A stretch of DNA of 58,699 nt from an uncultured Bacteroidales bacterium. Its GTDB lineage: Bacteria > Bacteroidota > Bacteroidia > Bacteroidales > F082. Each line of letters begins with the position of its first letter. Within the stretch, counting starts at the first letter, position 1. Both the position numbers and the translations under genes were made by a program. The notes beneath the pieces are model-generated. The model was not told the DNA's origin, did no database searches, and saw nothing but the letters and a program-made list of their open reading frames with translations. The stretch lies in assembly GCA_947166105.1 (NCBI GenBank), contig CAMVCZ010000018.1, positions 1 to 58,699 on the forward strand, written 5' to 3'. Positions 32,302-38,941 of this stretch are shown in pieces.

Positions 32302-33933
32302 TTAATCCTTTGCCAGGAACGGATACCCGTAAGCGGCAGCAGGAACGAAGGTGTTCTTGATGGCGCGGGGGCTGGTCCAGCGGATGAGGTTCCAGAGGCC
32401 GCCGGCCTTGTCGTTGGTGCCGCTGGCGCGGGCGCCGCCGAAGGGCTGCATACCGACCACGGCTCCCGTGGGCTTGTCGTTCACGTAGTAGTTGCCTGCC
32501 GCGTGGCGCAGCTTGTCGTTGGCAATCCTTTGGGCCTTCATGCAGTTGCCGAAGAAGGCGCCAGTGAGGGCGTAAGGCGAGCTCTGGTCGCATACATCCA
32601 GCATCTCCTCAAACTTGTTGTCGTCGTAGACGTAGATGGTGATGATGGGTCCGAAGATTTCTTCCACCATGCTCTCGTAGTTCGGCACCTTGGCGAGAAT
32701 GACGGTAGGCTCCACGAAGTAACCCACGGTCTTGTCGCAGTTGCCACCGAATACGATCTCCGCATCGGCGCTGGCCTTGGCGCGGTCGATGTAGCCCTTG
32801 CAGTTGTCGAACGAAGCCTCGTCGATGACGGCGTTCACATAGTTCGAGAAGTCTTTCACGTCACCCATCTTGATGGTGCTCATCATGTCGCCAACGCGGT
32901 TCTTCACGTCGTTCCACATCGAAGCGGGGATGTAGGCACGCGAGGCGGCGCTGCACTTTTGGCCTTGGTATTCGAAGGCGCCACGCACGATGGCCACGGC
33001 CACCTCTTGCGGGTCGGCGCTGTTGTGGACAAAGATGAAGTCCTTGCCGCCGGTCTCACCCACGAGACGAGGATAGGCCTTGTACATGTCGAGGTTCTGT
33101 CCGGTGGTTTTCCACAGGCTCTTGAAGGTGCCCGTGCTGCCGGTGAAGTGGATGGCGTTGAAGTTCTTGTCCTTCAGGGCCACGCCGCTGATCACGCTGC
33201 CCTTGCCAGGGAGGAAGTTGACCACGCCGGCGGGAAGTCCGGCTTCCATGAAGATGCGCATGTCGGTGTAGTTCGACAGCAGGGCGGTCGTCGAGGGCTT
33301 CCAGATGGTGGTGTTGCCCATCAAGGCGGGGGTCATGTTCAGGTTGGAGGCGATGGAGGTGAAGTTGAAAGGCGTGATGGCGAACACGAAGCCTTCCAAC
33401 GGACGGTATTCGGTGCGGTTCAGCTGGTCGTTGGCCGAAGCGGGCTGCTCGGCATAGAGCTTGCTGGCGTAGTGGTTGTTGTAGCGGAAGAAGTCGATGG
33501 TCTCGCAGGCACTGTCGATTTCGGCTTGGAAGCAGTTCTTCGACTGGCCGAGCATGGTGGCGGCGTTGATGCGGGCGCGGTACTTGGTGGCCAACATCTC
33601 GCCGATGCGTGCCATGATGGCGGCGCGCTCGTCCCAAGGCGTGTTCTCCCAGTCGTGCTTGGCGGCTTGGGCGGCGTCGATGGCCATGCGGACTTCCTTT
33701 TCGCCTACCTTGTGGTAGCGTGCAATGACGTGTTTGTGGTCGTGAGGCATCACCACTTCGCCCATGTCGCCCGTGCGGACTTCCTGGCCGTTGATGATGG
33801 CGGGGATTTCAACGATTTCGTTGGATTGTCTTTCGAGTTCCTTCTGGAGTTCGATTCTTTCCGGACTGCCTGGCTTGTAGCTTTTTACAGGCTCGTTTTC
33901 CGGCTTCGCAAATGTGATTAGTGCGTTGTTCAT
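32302..33933 (-). CDS. pruA: L-glutamate gamma-semialdehyde (1-pyrroline-5-carboxylate) dehydrogenase
   Basis: The 543-residue NAD-dependent aldehyde dehydrogenase oxidises glutamate semialdehyde to glutamate, the second step of proline (and arginine) catabolism. The nucleophile is Cys327 in YQGQKCSAASR. The nearby ETGGKDFIFV holds the conserved Glu, HFTGSTGTFK is the NAD-binding turn and EEIFGPIITIYVY a late motif. The length (about 540) is that of the stand-alone P5C dehydrogenase subgroup rather than a PutA fusion. No proline dehydrogenase gene is in the window. The leader upstream has AAATCTT-type tandem words, and the -7 box TATATTTG is at 33985-33992. Confidence 0.92.
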   Translation of the reverse strand: MNNALITFAKPENEPVKSYKPGSPERIELQKELERQSNEIVEIPAIINGQEVRTGDMGEVVMPHDHKHVIARYHKVGEKEVRMAIDAAQAAKHDWENTPWDERAAIMARIGEMLATKYRARINAATMLGQSKNCFQAEIDSACETIDFFRYNNHYASKLYAEQPASANDQLNRTEYRPLEGFVFAITPFNFTSIASNLNMTPALMGNTTIWKPSTTALLSNYTDMRIFMEAGLPAGVVNFLPGKGSVISGVALKDKNFNAIHFTGSTGTFKSLWKTTGQNLDMYKAYPRLVGETGGKDFIFVHNSADPQEVAVAIVRGAFEYQGQKCSAASRAYIPASMWNDVKNRVGDMMSTIKMGDVKDFSNYVNAVIDEASFDNCKGYIDRAKASADAEIVFGGNCDKTVGYFVEPTVILAKVPNYESMVEEIFGPIITIYVYDDNKFEEMLDVCDQSSPYALTGAFFGNCMKAQRIANDKLRHAAGNYYVNDKPTGAVVGMQPFGGARASGTNDKAGGLWNLIRWTSPRAIKNTFVPAAAYGYPFLAKD

Positions 33934-33935
33934 TA

Positions 33936-33992
33936 CTTGTTATTTAAAGATTTGAAGATTTAGAATTTCAAGATTTTTGCGGTGCAAATATA
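33936..33992 (-). promoter_or_regulatory. Promoter and tandem-word leader of pruA
   Basis: The minus-strand -7 box TATATTTG (33985-33992) is followed by a leader of AAATCTT/GAAATTC/TAAATCT/TCAAATC heptamer-like words up to the start codon. Confidence 0.5.
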
Positions 33993-34023
33993 AAGATTTT
34001 AGGTTGTAACGGCGAAAAAACAA

Positions 34024-35109
34024 TCATATTTTTGGTTGCAACAGGTTTTGTTGTATCCACCGTTGGAAAAACGGGTCTTCAATCTCGTAGGTGTCCGTCT
34101 TGATGACATAGCCGTTTTTGGTTAGGCGTTTCAGCGAACTGAACGAGGTGCTGGTGGATGTATCGCGCTGCATCATAGGGCTTTTGCCTTGTGCAAGCAG
34201 CATCAAAGTGTTTCGGTCGGTTTTGTTGAGGTTGATCCAAAAACGTTCAAAATCAAGGTCGTGCATTTGAATCAGTTGTTCAATGGCTTGGTTCACCACA
34301 TTGTCCACAATCTTCTGATATTGAATGGCATCCCACACTTGGAAGGCCAATTGCTGTGTGTAATACGGATGGCAATGCGTCACTTGCAGAATCTCATGGC
34401 TGATGCTCTCACTTTGGGTGGTGATTTTGCTGAAACGCTCGTTCAAGAACTGGAAAAACTCGTCTTCGGGGATGCGTTTCAGTTGCATGATGAGGCCGAA
34501 ATGGTAAAAAGGCGACTTTTTGTCATTGAAAATCTCCTCCATCATCGACTCTTGGCTGCCCAAGAAGATGCAGTTTATCTTGTCCTGAAGTTGCAAAATG
34601 CCTCTCAGTTTCTTGTCCAAACCTTTCTCTATCTCCTTGATTTCCTGAAACTCATCGAAAATGAGGATGATGCGCTTCTTCTCGGTGCTGACCTCGTTGA
34701 CCAATTGCAGCACATCTTCTAAAATCATGTCGTTGTTTTCCTTGCTGAACGGATTGAACGACACTTCAATGCTATCCGTCATCGGGTTGGTGCTGATGGT
34801 GGGCACAATCCTGAAATTGCGGAGCAGCACCTTCAGGTTTTTCATCGGATAGAGCTTTAATACAGATTCCAAAATCCTGTTCGACAGGTCTTTGGTGCTG
34901 GTGATGCTCTGCATGTTGAGCATGACGTAAGGCCGTTTCAGTTGCTTGACGGCTTTCAAAACGAGGCTGCTTTTCCCGAAACGGCGCGGACTGATGAGCG
35001 CGAGGTGGTTCTCGCTGTCCATCACTCGGCAGATGTATTGCAACTCCTCTTGTCGGTCGGTGAAAAACTCCTCCTCAACGACCGTTCCGAATTTAAATGG
35101 ATTCTTCAT
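34024..35109 (-). CDS. AAA+ ATPase of the archaeal-type group
   Basis: The 361-residue protein has the N-terminal FKFGTVVEEEFFTDRQEEL, Walker A ISPRRFGKSSLV (Lys46), Walker B ILIFDEFQEIKEI near 150 and sensor IFLGSQESMMEEIF near 182. The C-terminal half is a winged-helix region (SLKRLTKNGYVIKTDTYEIE, DPFFQRWIQ). It lacks the nuclease-like end of the other two ATPases here. It is encoded alone. Its upstream region has two layers of repeats: a tandem 15-mer touching the start codon and three 53-bp-period palindromes upstream of the promoter. Such ATPases resemble STAND/Orc-like switches; no role is established. Confidence 0.82.
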   Translation of the reverse strand: MKNPFKFGTVVEEEFFTDRQEELQYICRVMDSENHLALISPRRFGKSSLVLKAVKQLKRPYVMLNMQSITSTKDLSNRILESVLKLYPMKNLKVLLRNFRIVPTISTNPMTDSIEVSFNPFSKENNDMILEDVLQLVNEVSTEKKRIILIFDEFQEIKEIEKGLDKKLRGILQLQDKINCIFLGSQESMMEEIFNDKKSPFYHFGLIMQLKRIPEDEFFQFLNERFSKITTQSESISHEILQVTHCHPYYTQQLAFQVWDAIQYQKIVDNVVNQAIEQLIQMHDLDFERFWINLNKTDRNTLMLLAQGKSPMMQRDTSTSTSFSSLKRLTKNGYVIKTDTYEIEDPFFQRWIQQNLLQPKI

Positions 35110-35138
35110 TGCGAAATTTTTCGTTGCGAAATTTTTCG
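35109..35138. repeat. Tandem 15-bp repeat at the ATPase start codon
   Basis: TTGCGAAATTTTTCG occurs twice in direct tandem (35109-35123, 35124-35138), sharing one base with the start codon and ending at the -7 box. Each copy contains the near palindrome CGAAATTTTTCG. It therefore spans the whole 5' leader. Confidence 0.75.
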
Positions 35139-35170
35139 CAAAGATATAGGTTTATTTCCAAACCAGCAAA
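35139..35170 (-). promoter_or_regulatory. Promoter of AAA+ ATPase 34024-35109
   Basis: On the minus strand TTTG (35167-35170), a 20-base gap and TATCTTTG (35139-35146) match the Bacteroidota consensus exactly. The -7 box touches the tandem 15-mer, and the palindrome array begins 16 bases beyond the -33 box. Confidence 0.75.
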
Positions 35171-35185
35171 ACGTTTTTGCATTTT

Positions 35186-35333
35186 ATTTACCCGTGAAAC
35201 CCTATTTTTATCATTTCGTGGGTAATTATAACTTTTTTATTTACCCGTGAAATGGTGGTTTCTGTGTTTCGTGGGTAATTATCGTTTTCTTATTTACCCA
35301 CGAAACGGCATTTTAGGTATTTCGCGGGTAATT
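35186..35333. repeat. Three palindromic units at exact 53-bp period upstream of AAA+ ATPase
   Basis: Left arms ATTTACCC(GT/CA)GAAA start at 35186, 35239 and 35292. Right arms TTTCG(T/C)GGGTAATT start at 35214, 35267 and 35320. Arm spacing is therefore 53 bp in each case (about five helical turns), while loops (14 bases) and linkers (11 bases) differ in sequence. The array lies upstream of the ATPase promoter on the minus strand, where an activator or repressor, possibly the ATPase itself, could bind. Confidence 0.85.
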
Positions 35334-35354
35334 TGATTTGGTTTTTCGGGAACA

Positions 35355-36098
35355 TTACCCCATTCGCTTAATAACCTGCAACCGATGTGTATGTTCATTC
35401 CGCTCCTTATTAAATATCCCCGTTTGGTCAAGGTAGTCGATGCGTACCTGTCCCGAGGCGTGGATGATTTGCTCGTCGCCCATGAGGATGCCTACATGGG
35501 TGATTCGTCCATCCTCATCACCGAAAAAGGCCAAGTCGCCGGTGCGGGTTTCTTGCAGGAAATACACCAAATCGCCACAAGCCACCTGCTGTGAAGCATC
35601 GCGGGGCAAACAGAGTCCGGCCAAGCAGGTGCAAATTTGCACCAAGCCTGAACAATCAATGCCAAATGCCGTGCGACCGCCCCAAAGATAAGGCGCACCG
35701 AGCAGTTTCTTGGCGTTTTCAACCATCAGTTCAGGCTGAAAGTGCTGTGGCATTTCCACCGCGTCAGGATACGGCTCGAAAAGTGGCGTGCCCAAAGTCA
35801 ACCATTTGCCCTCGTATTCCGCGACTGCCTTATTAATAAGGTATGGCTTTTTGCCTTTCAAAGCATTGAAGTCCGTTTCGCTGATTTCGCAAAACTGTTT
35901 CGCCTGAATCCAGCCTTCGTAAAACTCTGTTCCTGAGCCTGTCGAAGGGCCGTTTTCTGTTTGAATCAAAATCCATTCTGGAGCTTTGTCTAAAACGGTA
36001 TAGGTTTCATTATAAAGCAGTTGGCTCACCATTTCGGAGGCGTGTCGGGCTTCCTTGCGCAAGGCGATGGCGGATAAATTGCAGATGCCGTGGGTCAT
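35355..36098 (-). CDS. SH3-domain NlpC/P60 peptidoglycan endopeptidase
   Basis: The 247-residue protein begins with an SH3-like domain (about 1-70), has a second short SH3-like part and ends in an NlpC/P60 domain (about 125-247) with Cys149 (FGIDCSGLVQ), His201 (ITHVGILMG) and His213 (IIHASGQ). This is a dipeptidyl-peptidase VI-type enzyme that cuts gamma-D-Glu-diamino acid links in wall peptides. No signal peptide is present, so it probably works on recycled peptides in the cytoplasm or is exported differently. Residues 50-57 (GPSTGSGT) are encoded by an inserted dispersed palindrome (35931-35951). Another start 13 residues earlier is possible. Confidence 0.87.
   Translation of the reverse strand: MTHGICNLSAIALRKEARHASEMVSQLLYNETYTVLDKAPEWILIQTENGPSTGSGTEFYEGWIQAKQFCEISETDFNALKGKKPYLINKAVAEYEGKWLTLGTPLFEPYPDAVEMPQHFQPELMVENAKKLLGAPYLWGGRTAFGIDCSGLVQICTCLAGLCLPRDASQQVACGDLVYFLQETRTGDLAFFGDEDGRITHVGILMGDEQIIHASGQVRIDYLDQTGIFNKERNEHTHRLQVIKRMG
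35931..35951. repeat. CCTTCGACAGGCTCAGG repeat inside NlpC gene
   Basis: On the minus strand GGCCCTTCGACAGGCTCAGG is read in frame as GPSTGSG(T). The same 20 bases occur in the unrelated lipoprotein gene at 43652-43671. The word is partly self-complementary (CCTTCGACAGGCTCAGG with CCTGAGCCTGTCGAAGG). Confidence 0.8.
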
Positions 36099-36204
36099 GA
36101 TTTTTCTTTGTTTTCTGACCGCTAAATTAGGTAACAAATCGGTGCAATCGGCCTTTTTTCGACGATTTTTTTCAAGCGATTGGAGTTTTTCTTAATTTAG
36201 CACA

Positions 36205-36218
36205 CGGATTATAATCCG
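36205..36218. repeat. Perfect 14-bp palindrome before HD-phosphohydrolase gene
   Basis: CGGATTATAATCCG lies 25 bases upstream of the ATG at 36243. Its position suggests a dimeric regulator site or leader hairpin. It was not found again in the window. Confidence 0.35.
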
Positions 36219-36242
36219 ATTGTAATTTTTAAATAATTGGTT

Positions 36243-38297
36243 ATGAGTAAGATAAAGGATTTTCTGAACAGAATAAGGCATAGTTATTATGTTGTTGCCA
36301 AGGTGATTGCCTTTTTGGTGGCCATTGTTTTGGTTTGTTGGCAGATGCCGCGTACGGGCAAGTTCAAATATGAATACCAACTCTCCAAACCGTGGCAACA
36401 CGAAACTCTGTATGCACCCTTCGATTTCCCGATTTACAAGGATGACGAGACGCTGAACGCTGAAACAGAGGCGATTGCTGCCAAGGTGAAGCCGATTTTC
36501 GTCTTCAACGATGAGGAAATGACTGCCGCCCGTAATGCTTTGTTCAATGCGTTTGAGGCGAGATGGAGCGGCAATTCCGATAAGGAATACAACCTCGACG
36601 AATTGTTTATTCTCTACGATTCCATTGAGGATCAAGGAATTGTGGCCTATGACAATGCAACGAGCAACCTCGCGCCCGAAACTGAAGTGAGCGTGATTCG
36701 CAACAAGGTGATGCGCACCGTCCGCTATGGCGATTTCTATTCGATGAGTGAGGCGACTGAAGCGGTCGCGAAGGCTTTGGAAAACATTGATAAACAGATA
36801 GATACAAAACTGCTCTCGGAGTTGCTCAACGGCGCGTTGCGGCAGAATGTTTTCTACAACGCTGAGATTACCAAATTGGAGAAGGAGAAGGCGGTTTCGG
36901 CCATTTCGCTCACCTACGGCATGGTGCAGAAGGACGAAATCATCGTGTCGGAAGGGGAAATCATTAGCCCGCACACCTACGACATTTTGAATTCGTTGCA
37001 ACATGAATATACCTCACGCTCCATGTCGAGCGATGAGTCGCTGCGTGTGCTGCTGAGCCAACTTTTCCTCGTGGCACTCATCTTTACACTTATGGGATTG
37101 TACGGCAACAAGTTACACAAAAAAGTCTTTTCGGAGTTGAAGAACATTGTGCTCTTGCTAACACTCATGCTGATTGTCATCATCCCCTCGTATGTCCTTG
37201 TCAAGTTTGAGCCGGGACTGGTTTATCTGATGCCGGTGTGCCTGCTCGCCATCATGGTAAGCTCGTTCTTCAACCTGCGCTTGGCGTTTTCCACCCAAGT
37301 CTTTGCCGTGATGCTGATTTCGCTCGTGGTACCCAATCCTTTCCAGTTCATTTTCATGCAGTTGGTGGCCACGGTGCTTACGGTGTTCAGCATGTCGAAC
37401 CAGCGGGCGCACCACCGTTTCATCCAAACGGCCTTGTTTGTTTTTGTGGGCTATCTGTTGGTTTATGCGGCGTTCACGTTTTTGTCCACTTCCGAAATCG
37501 ACTGGTGGGATGTTTTCTTGCTGGTTCTGAACGCTTTGTTCACCCTGCTTGCCCAGCCGCTCATCCTCATGCTTGAGCGCATTTTCGGCGTGCCTACTTC
37601 GCTCTCGCTCTTGGAGTTGAGCAATACCAACAGTCCGCTATTGCGACAATTGGCGGCAACTGCCCCCGGCACTTTCCAACATTCCATCCAAGTGGCCAAC
37701 CTTTGTGAGGAGGTGCTTTTTGAAATCGGTGGCGACTCGCAGTTGGCACGCACAGGGGCTTTGTATCACGACATCGGGAAGACGAAAAACCCAATGTACT
37801 TTACTGAAAACCAGCACGGAGCATATAGTCCGCACAACGGTCTTTCTAATAAGGAGAGCGCAGAAATCATCATTTCGCATGTGACCGACGGCATCGAATT
37901 GGCGCACAAGGCACATGTGCCAGAGCGCATCATCGATTTCATCCGCACCCACCACGGCACGCGCCGCACGGATTATTTCTTCATCAACGAGCAAAAGGCG
38001 CATCCCGACGAGGTGATTGACCCTGCACCGTTCACTTATCATGGTCCTGCACCATTCTCACGCGAGACCGCCGTGTTGATGATGGCCGACAGCATTGAGG
38101 CGGCCTCACACAGCCTGAAGGAGCCTGACGAAAAGAAAATCAGCGACTTGGTCGACAACATCATCAACAAGCAGATGGAGGCAGGGCAGTTCCTCAACAC
38201 CGACTTGACTTTGCGCGACATCGAAACCTGCCGCAAAGTGCTGAAAAAGAAGTTGATGAGCATTTACCATGTCAGGATTGCTTATCCGGAGAAGTGA
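36243..38297 (+). CDS. 7TM-HD family metal-dependent phosphohydrolase (PgpH-like)
   Basis: The 684-residue membrane protein has an N-terminal transmembrane helix, an extracellular 7TMR-HDED domain (about 45-270), a bundle of seven helices (about 275-470) and a cytoplasmic HD domain (about 480-684). The metal site includes HSIQVANL, LYHDIGKTKNP (His509, Asp510) and FIRTHHGTRRTDYF. Relatives such as PgpH of Listeria hydrolyse cyclic di-AMP. That substrate is inferred for this protein. It is transcribed alone from a short leader with a 14-bp palindrome; a structured RNA candidate lies directly downstream. Confidence 0.9.
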   Translation: MSKIKDFLNRIRHSYYVVAKVIAFLVAIVLVCWQMPRTGKFKYEYQLSKPWQHETLYAPFDFPIYKDDETLNAETEAIAAKVKPIFVFNDEEMTAARNALFNAFEARWSGNSDKEYNLDELFILYDSIEDQGIVAYDNATSNLAPETEVSVIRNKVMRTVRYGDFYSMSEATEAVAKALENIDKQIDTKLLSELLNGALRQNVFYNAEITKLEKEKAVSAISLTYGMVQKDEIIVSEGEIISPHTYDILNSLQHEYTSRSMSSDESLRVLLSQLFLVALIFTLMGLYGNKLHKKVFSELKNIVLLLTLMLIVIIPSYVLVKFEPGLVYLMPVCLLAIMVSSFFNLRLAFSTQVFAVMLISLVVPNPFQFIFMQLVATVLTVFSMSNQRAHHRFIQTALFVFVGYLLVYAAFTFLSTSEIDWWDVFLLVLNALFTLLAQPLILMLERIFGVPTSLSLLELSNTNSPLLRQLAATAPGTFQHSIQVANLCEEVLFEIGGDSQLARTGALYHDIGKTKNPMYFTENQHGAYSPHNGLSNKESAEIIISHVTDGIELAHKAHVPERIIDFIRTHHGTRRTDYFFINEQKAHPDEVIDPAPFTYHGPAPFSRETAVLMMADSIEAASHSLKEPDEKKISDLVDNIINKQMEAGQFLNTDLTLRDIETCRKVLKKKLMSIYHVRIAYPEK

Positions 38298-38337
38298 ATT
38301 TTCCCCCAAAATCCTATTCCCATATCCAAATATTCCC

Positions 38338-38672
38338 TATCTTTGCCTCGCCAATCGCTGATGTTTCGGCAAGTTCGGAAAACTAAGGCGTTTGGCAAAC
38401 ATATTGACAAGGCGTTGTACTACGCTTTATCAGCGGCCATTCGAATCTCGCAAATTCAACCAACCGCAAGGTAGAGCAATAGGCGATGTCCATTTTTAGT
38501 AGATGATACGCTCAACTTGCGTGAGCCTATTCGTTTTGGAAATGAATAGTTACAAAAGTGAGATGGTATAATCTATTGCGTGGGCTTTCGACATTGCTTA
38601 TCCTCGGTTGGTGGGCATGCGAGAGCCTCGAATGGCGGGATAAGCAAATAGGACAGATACCCGCGCTTTTTC
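38338..38672 (+). ncRNA. Candidate structured RNA / leader of surface-protein locus
   Basis: The -7 box TATCTTTG (38338-38345) gives a predicted start near 38352. About 320 bases later an outer stem GCGTGGG (38578-38584) / CCCGCGC (38660-38666) is followed directly by TTTTTC, which is a terminator. Inside it lie GCTTATCC (38596-38603) / GGATAAGC (38638-38645) and the hairpin CGAG-AGC-CTCG (38620-38630). Upstream is CTATTCGTTT-TGG-AAATGAATAG (38527-38549), a 10-bp stem with one G-U pair. No RNase P, tmRNA or 6S signature is visible. A reading frame at 38558-38755 crosses the stems and is probably not coding. It could be a free RNA or a 5' leader with an attenuator for 38752-41260. Confidence 0.5.
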
Positions 38673-38751
38673 ATTGTGTTTTCAGAACAACATCCAACAA
38701 ACCTGCCAATGAGAGGGTGTCTGAGTTGGCGCAAAATGCAGAAAAGGCATT

Positions 38752-38922
38752 ATGAAAGTATCAAAGAATGGCCTCACGACGAGGCGAACCTATGATGCTC
38801 CGAAAGTGGAGATCATAGAGGTTGAGCCGCAAGGCGTTTTGTGCGCTTCGGCTGATGCTGCGGCATACGCCGGCGGCGGAACGGAATCCATGACCATGAC
38901 AGACATCGATTGGCCAAACTAA
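38752..38922 (+). CDS. 56-residue small protein upstream of surface lipoprotein
   Basis: The frame encodes 56 residues: MKVSKNGLTTRRTYDAPKVE, then IIEVEPQGVLCASADAAAYA, then GGGTESMTMTDIDWPN. The (Y)(D/E)APKVEIIEVExxGVLCAS motif followed by a Gly-rich acidic tail recurs in many short Bacteroidota ORFs next to surface proteins; I recognise the pattern but no name. It has no signal peptide. The start ATG overlaps the stop of the dubious frame 38558-38755 (ATGA), and the lipoprotein starts 19 bases later after an AGGAGG-like AAGGAGGA sequence. A conserved leader half and variable tail are reminiscent of peptide precursors, but no modification enzyme is adjacent. Confidence 0.65.
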   Translation: MKVSKNGLTTRRTYDAPKVEIIEVEPQGVLCASADAAAYAGGGTESMTMTDIDWPN

Positions 38923-38941
38923 TCTTAAAGGAGGACTTACT

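Noticed and set aside
32167..33921. 584-codon open frame on the plus strand opposite pruA
   Set aside because: It is the antisense of a clear aldehyde dehydrogenase. The translation is low-complexity Gly/Val/His-rich, a usual artefact of codon bias.
35186..35333. Regular 53-bp repeats considered as a CRISPR array
   Set aside because: Each unit is two inverted arms with varied short loops and linkers, there are only three units, no cas gene is near, and the array sits at an ATPase promoter.
38338..38672. Structured region considered as RNase P RNA, tmRNA or 6S RNA
   Set aside because: The conserved RNase P words, the tmRNA ends with an encoded tag, and the 6S open-promoter shape were not seen.
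38558..38755. 65-codon frame before the small peptide gene
   Set aside because: It crosses the stems and terminator of the structured RNA candidate, and its translation (many Trp, Leu, Arg) fits no family. The ATGA overlap with 38752 is noted but not enough to call a gene.
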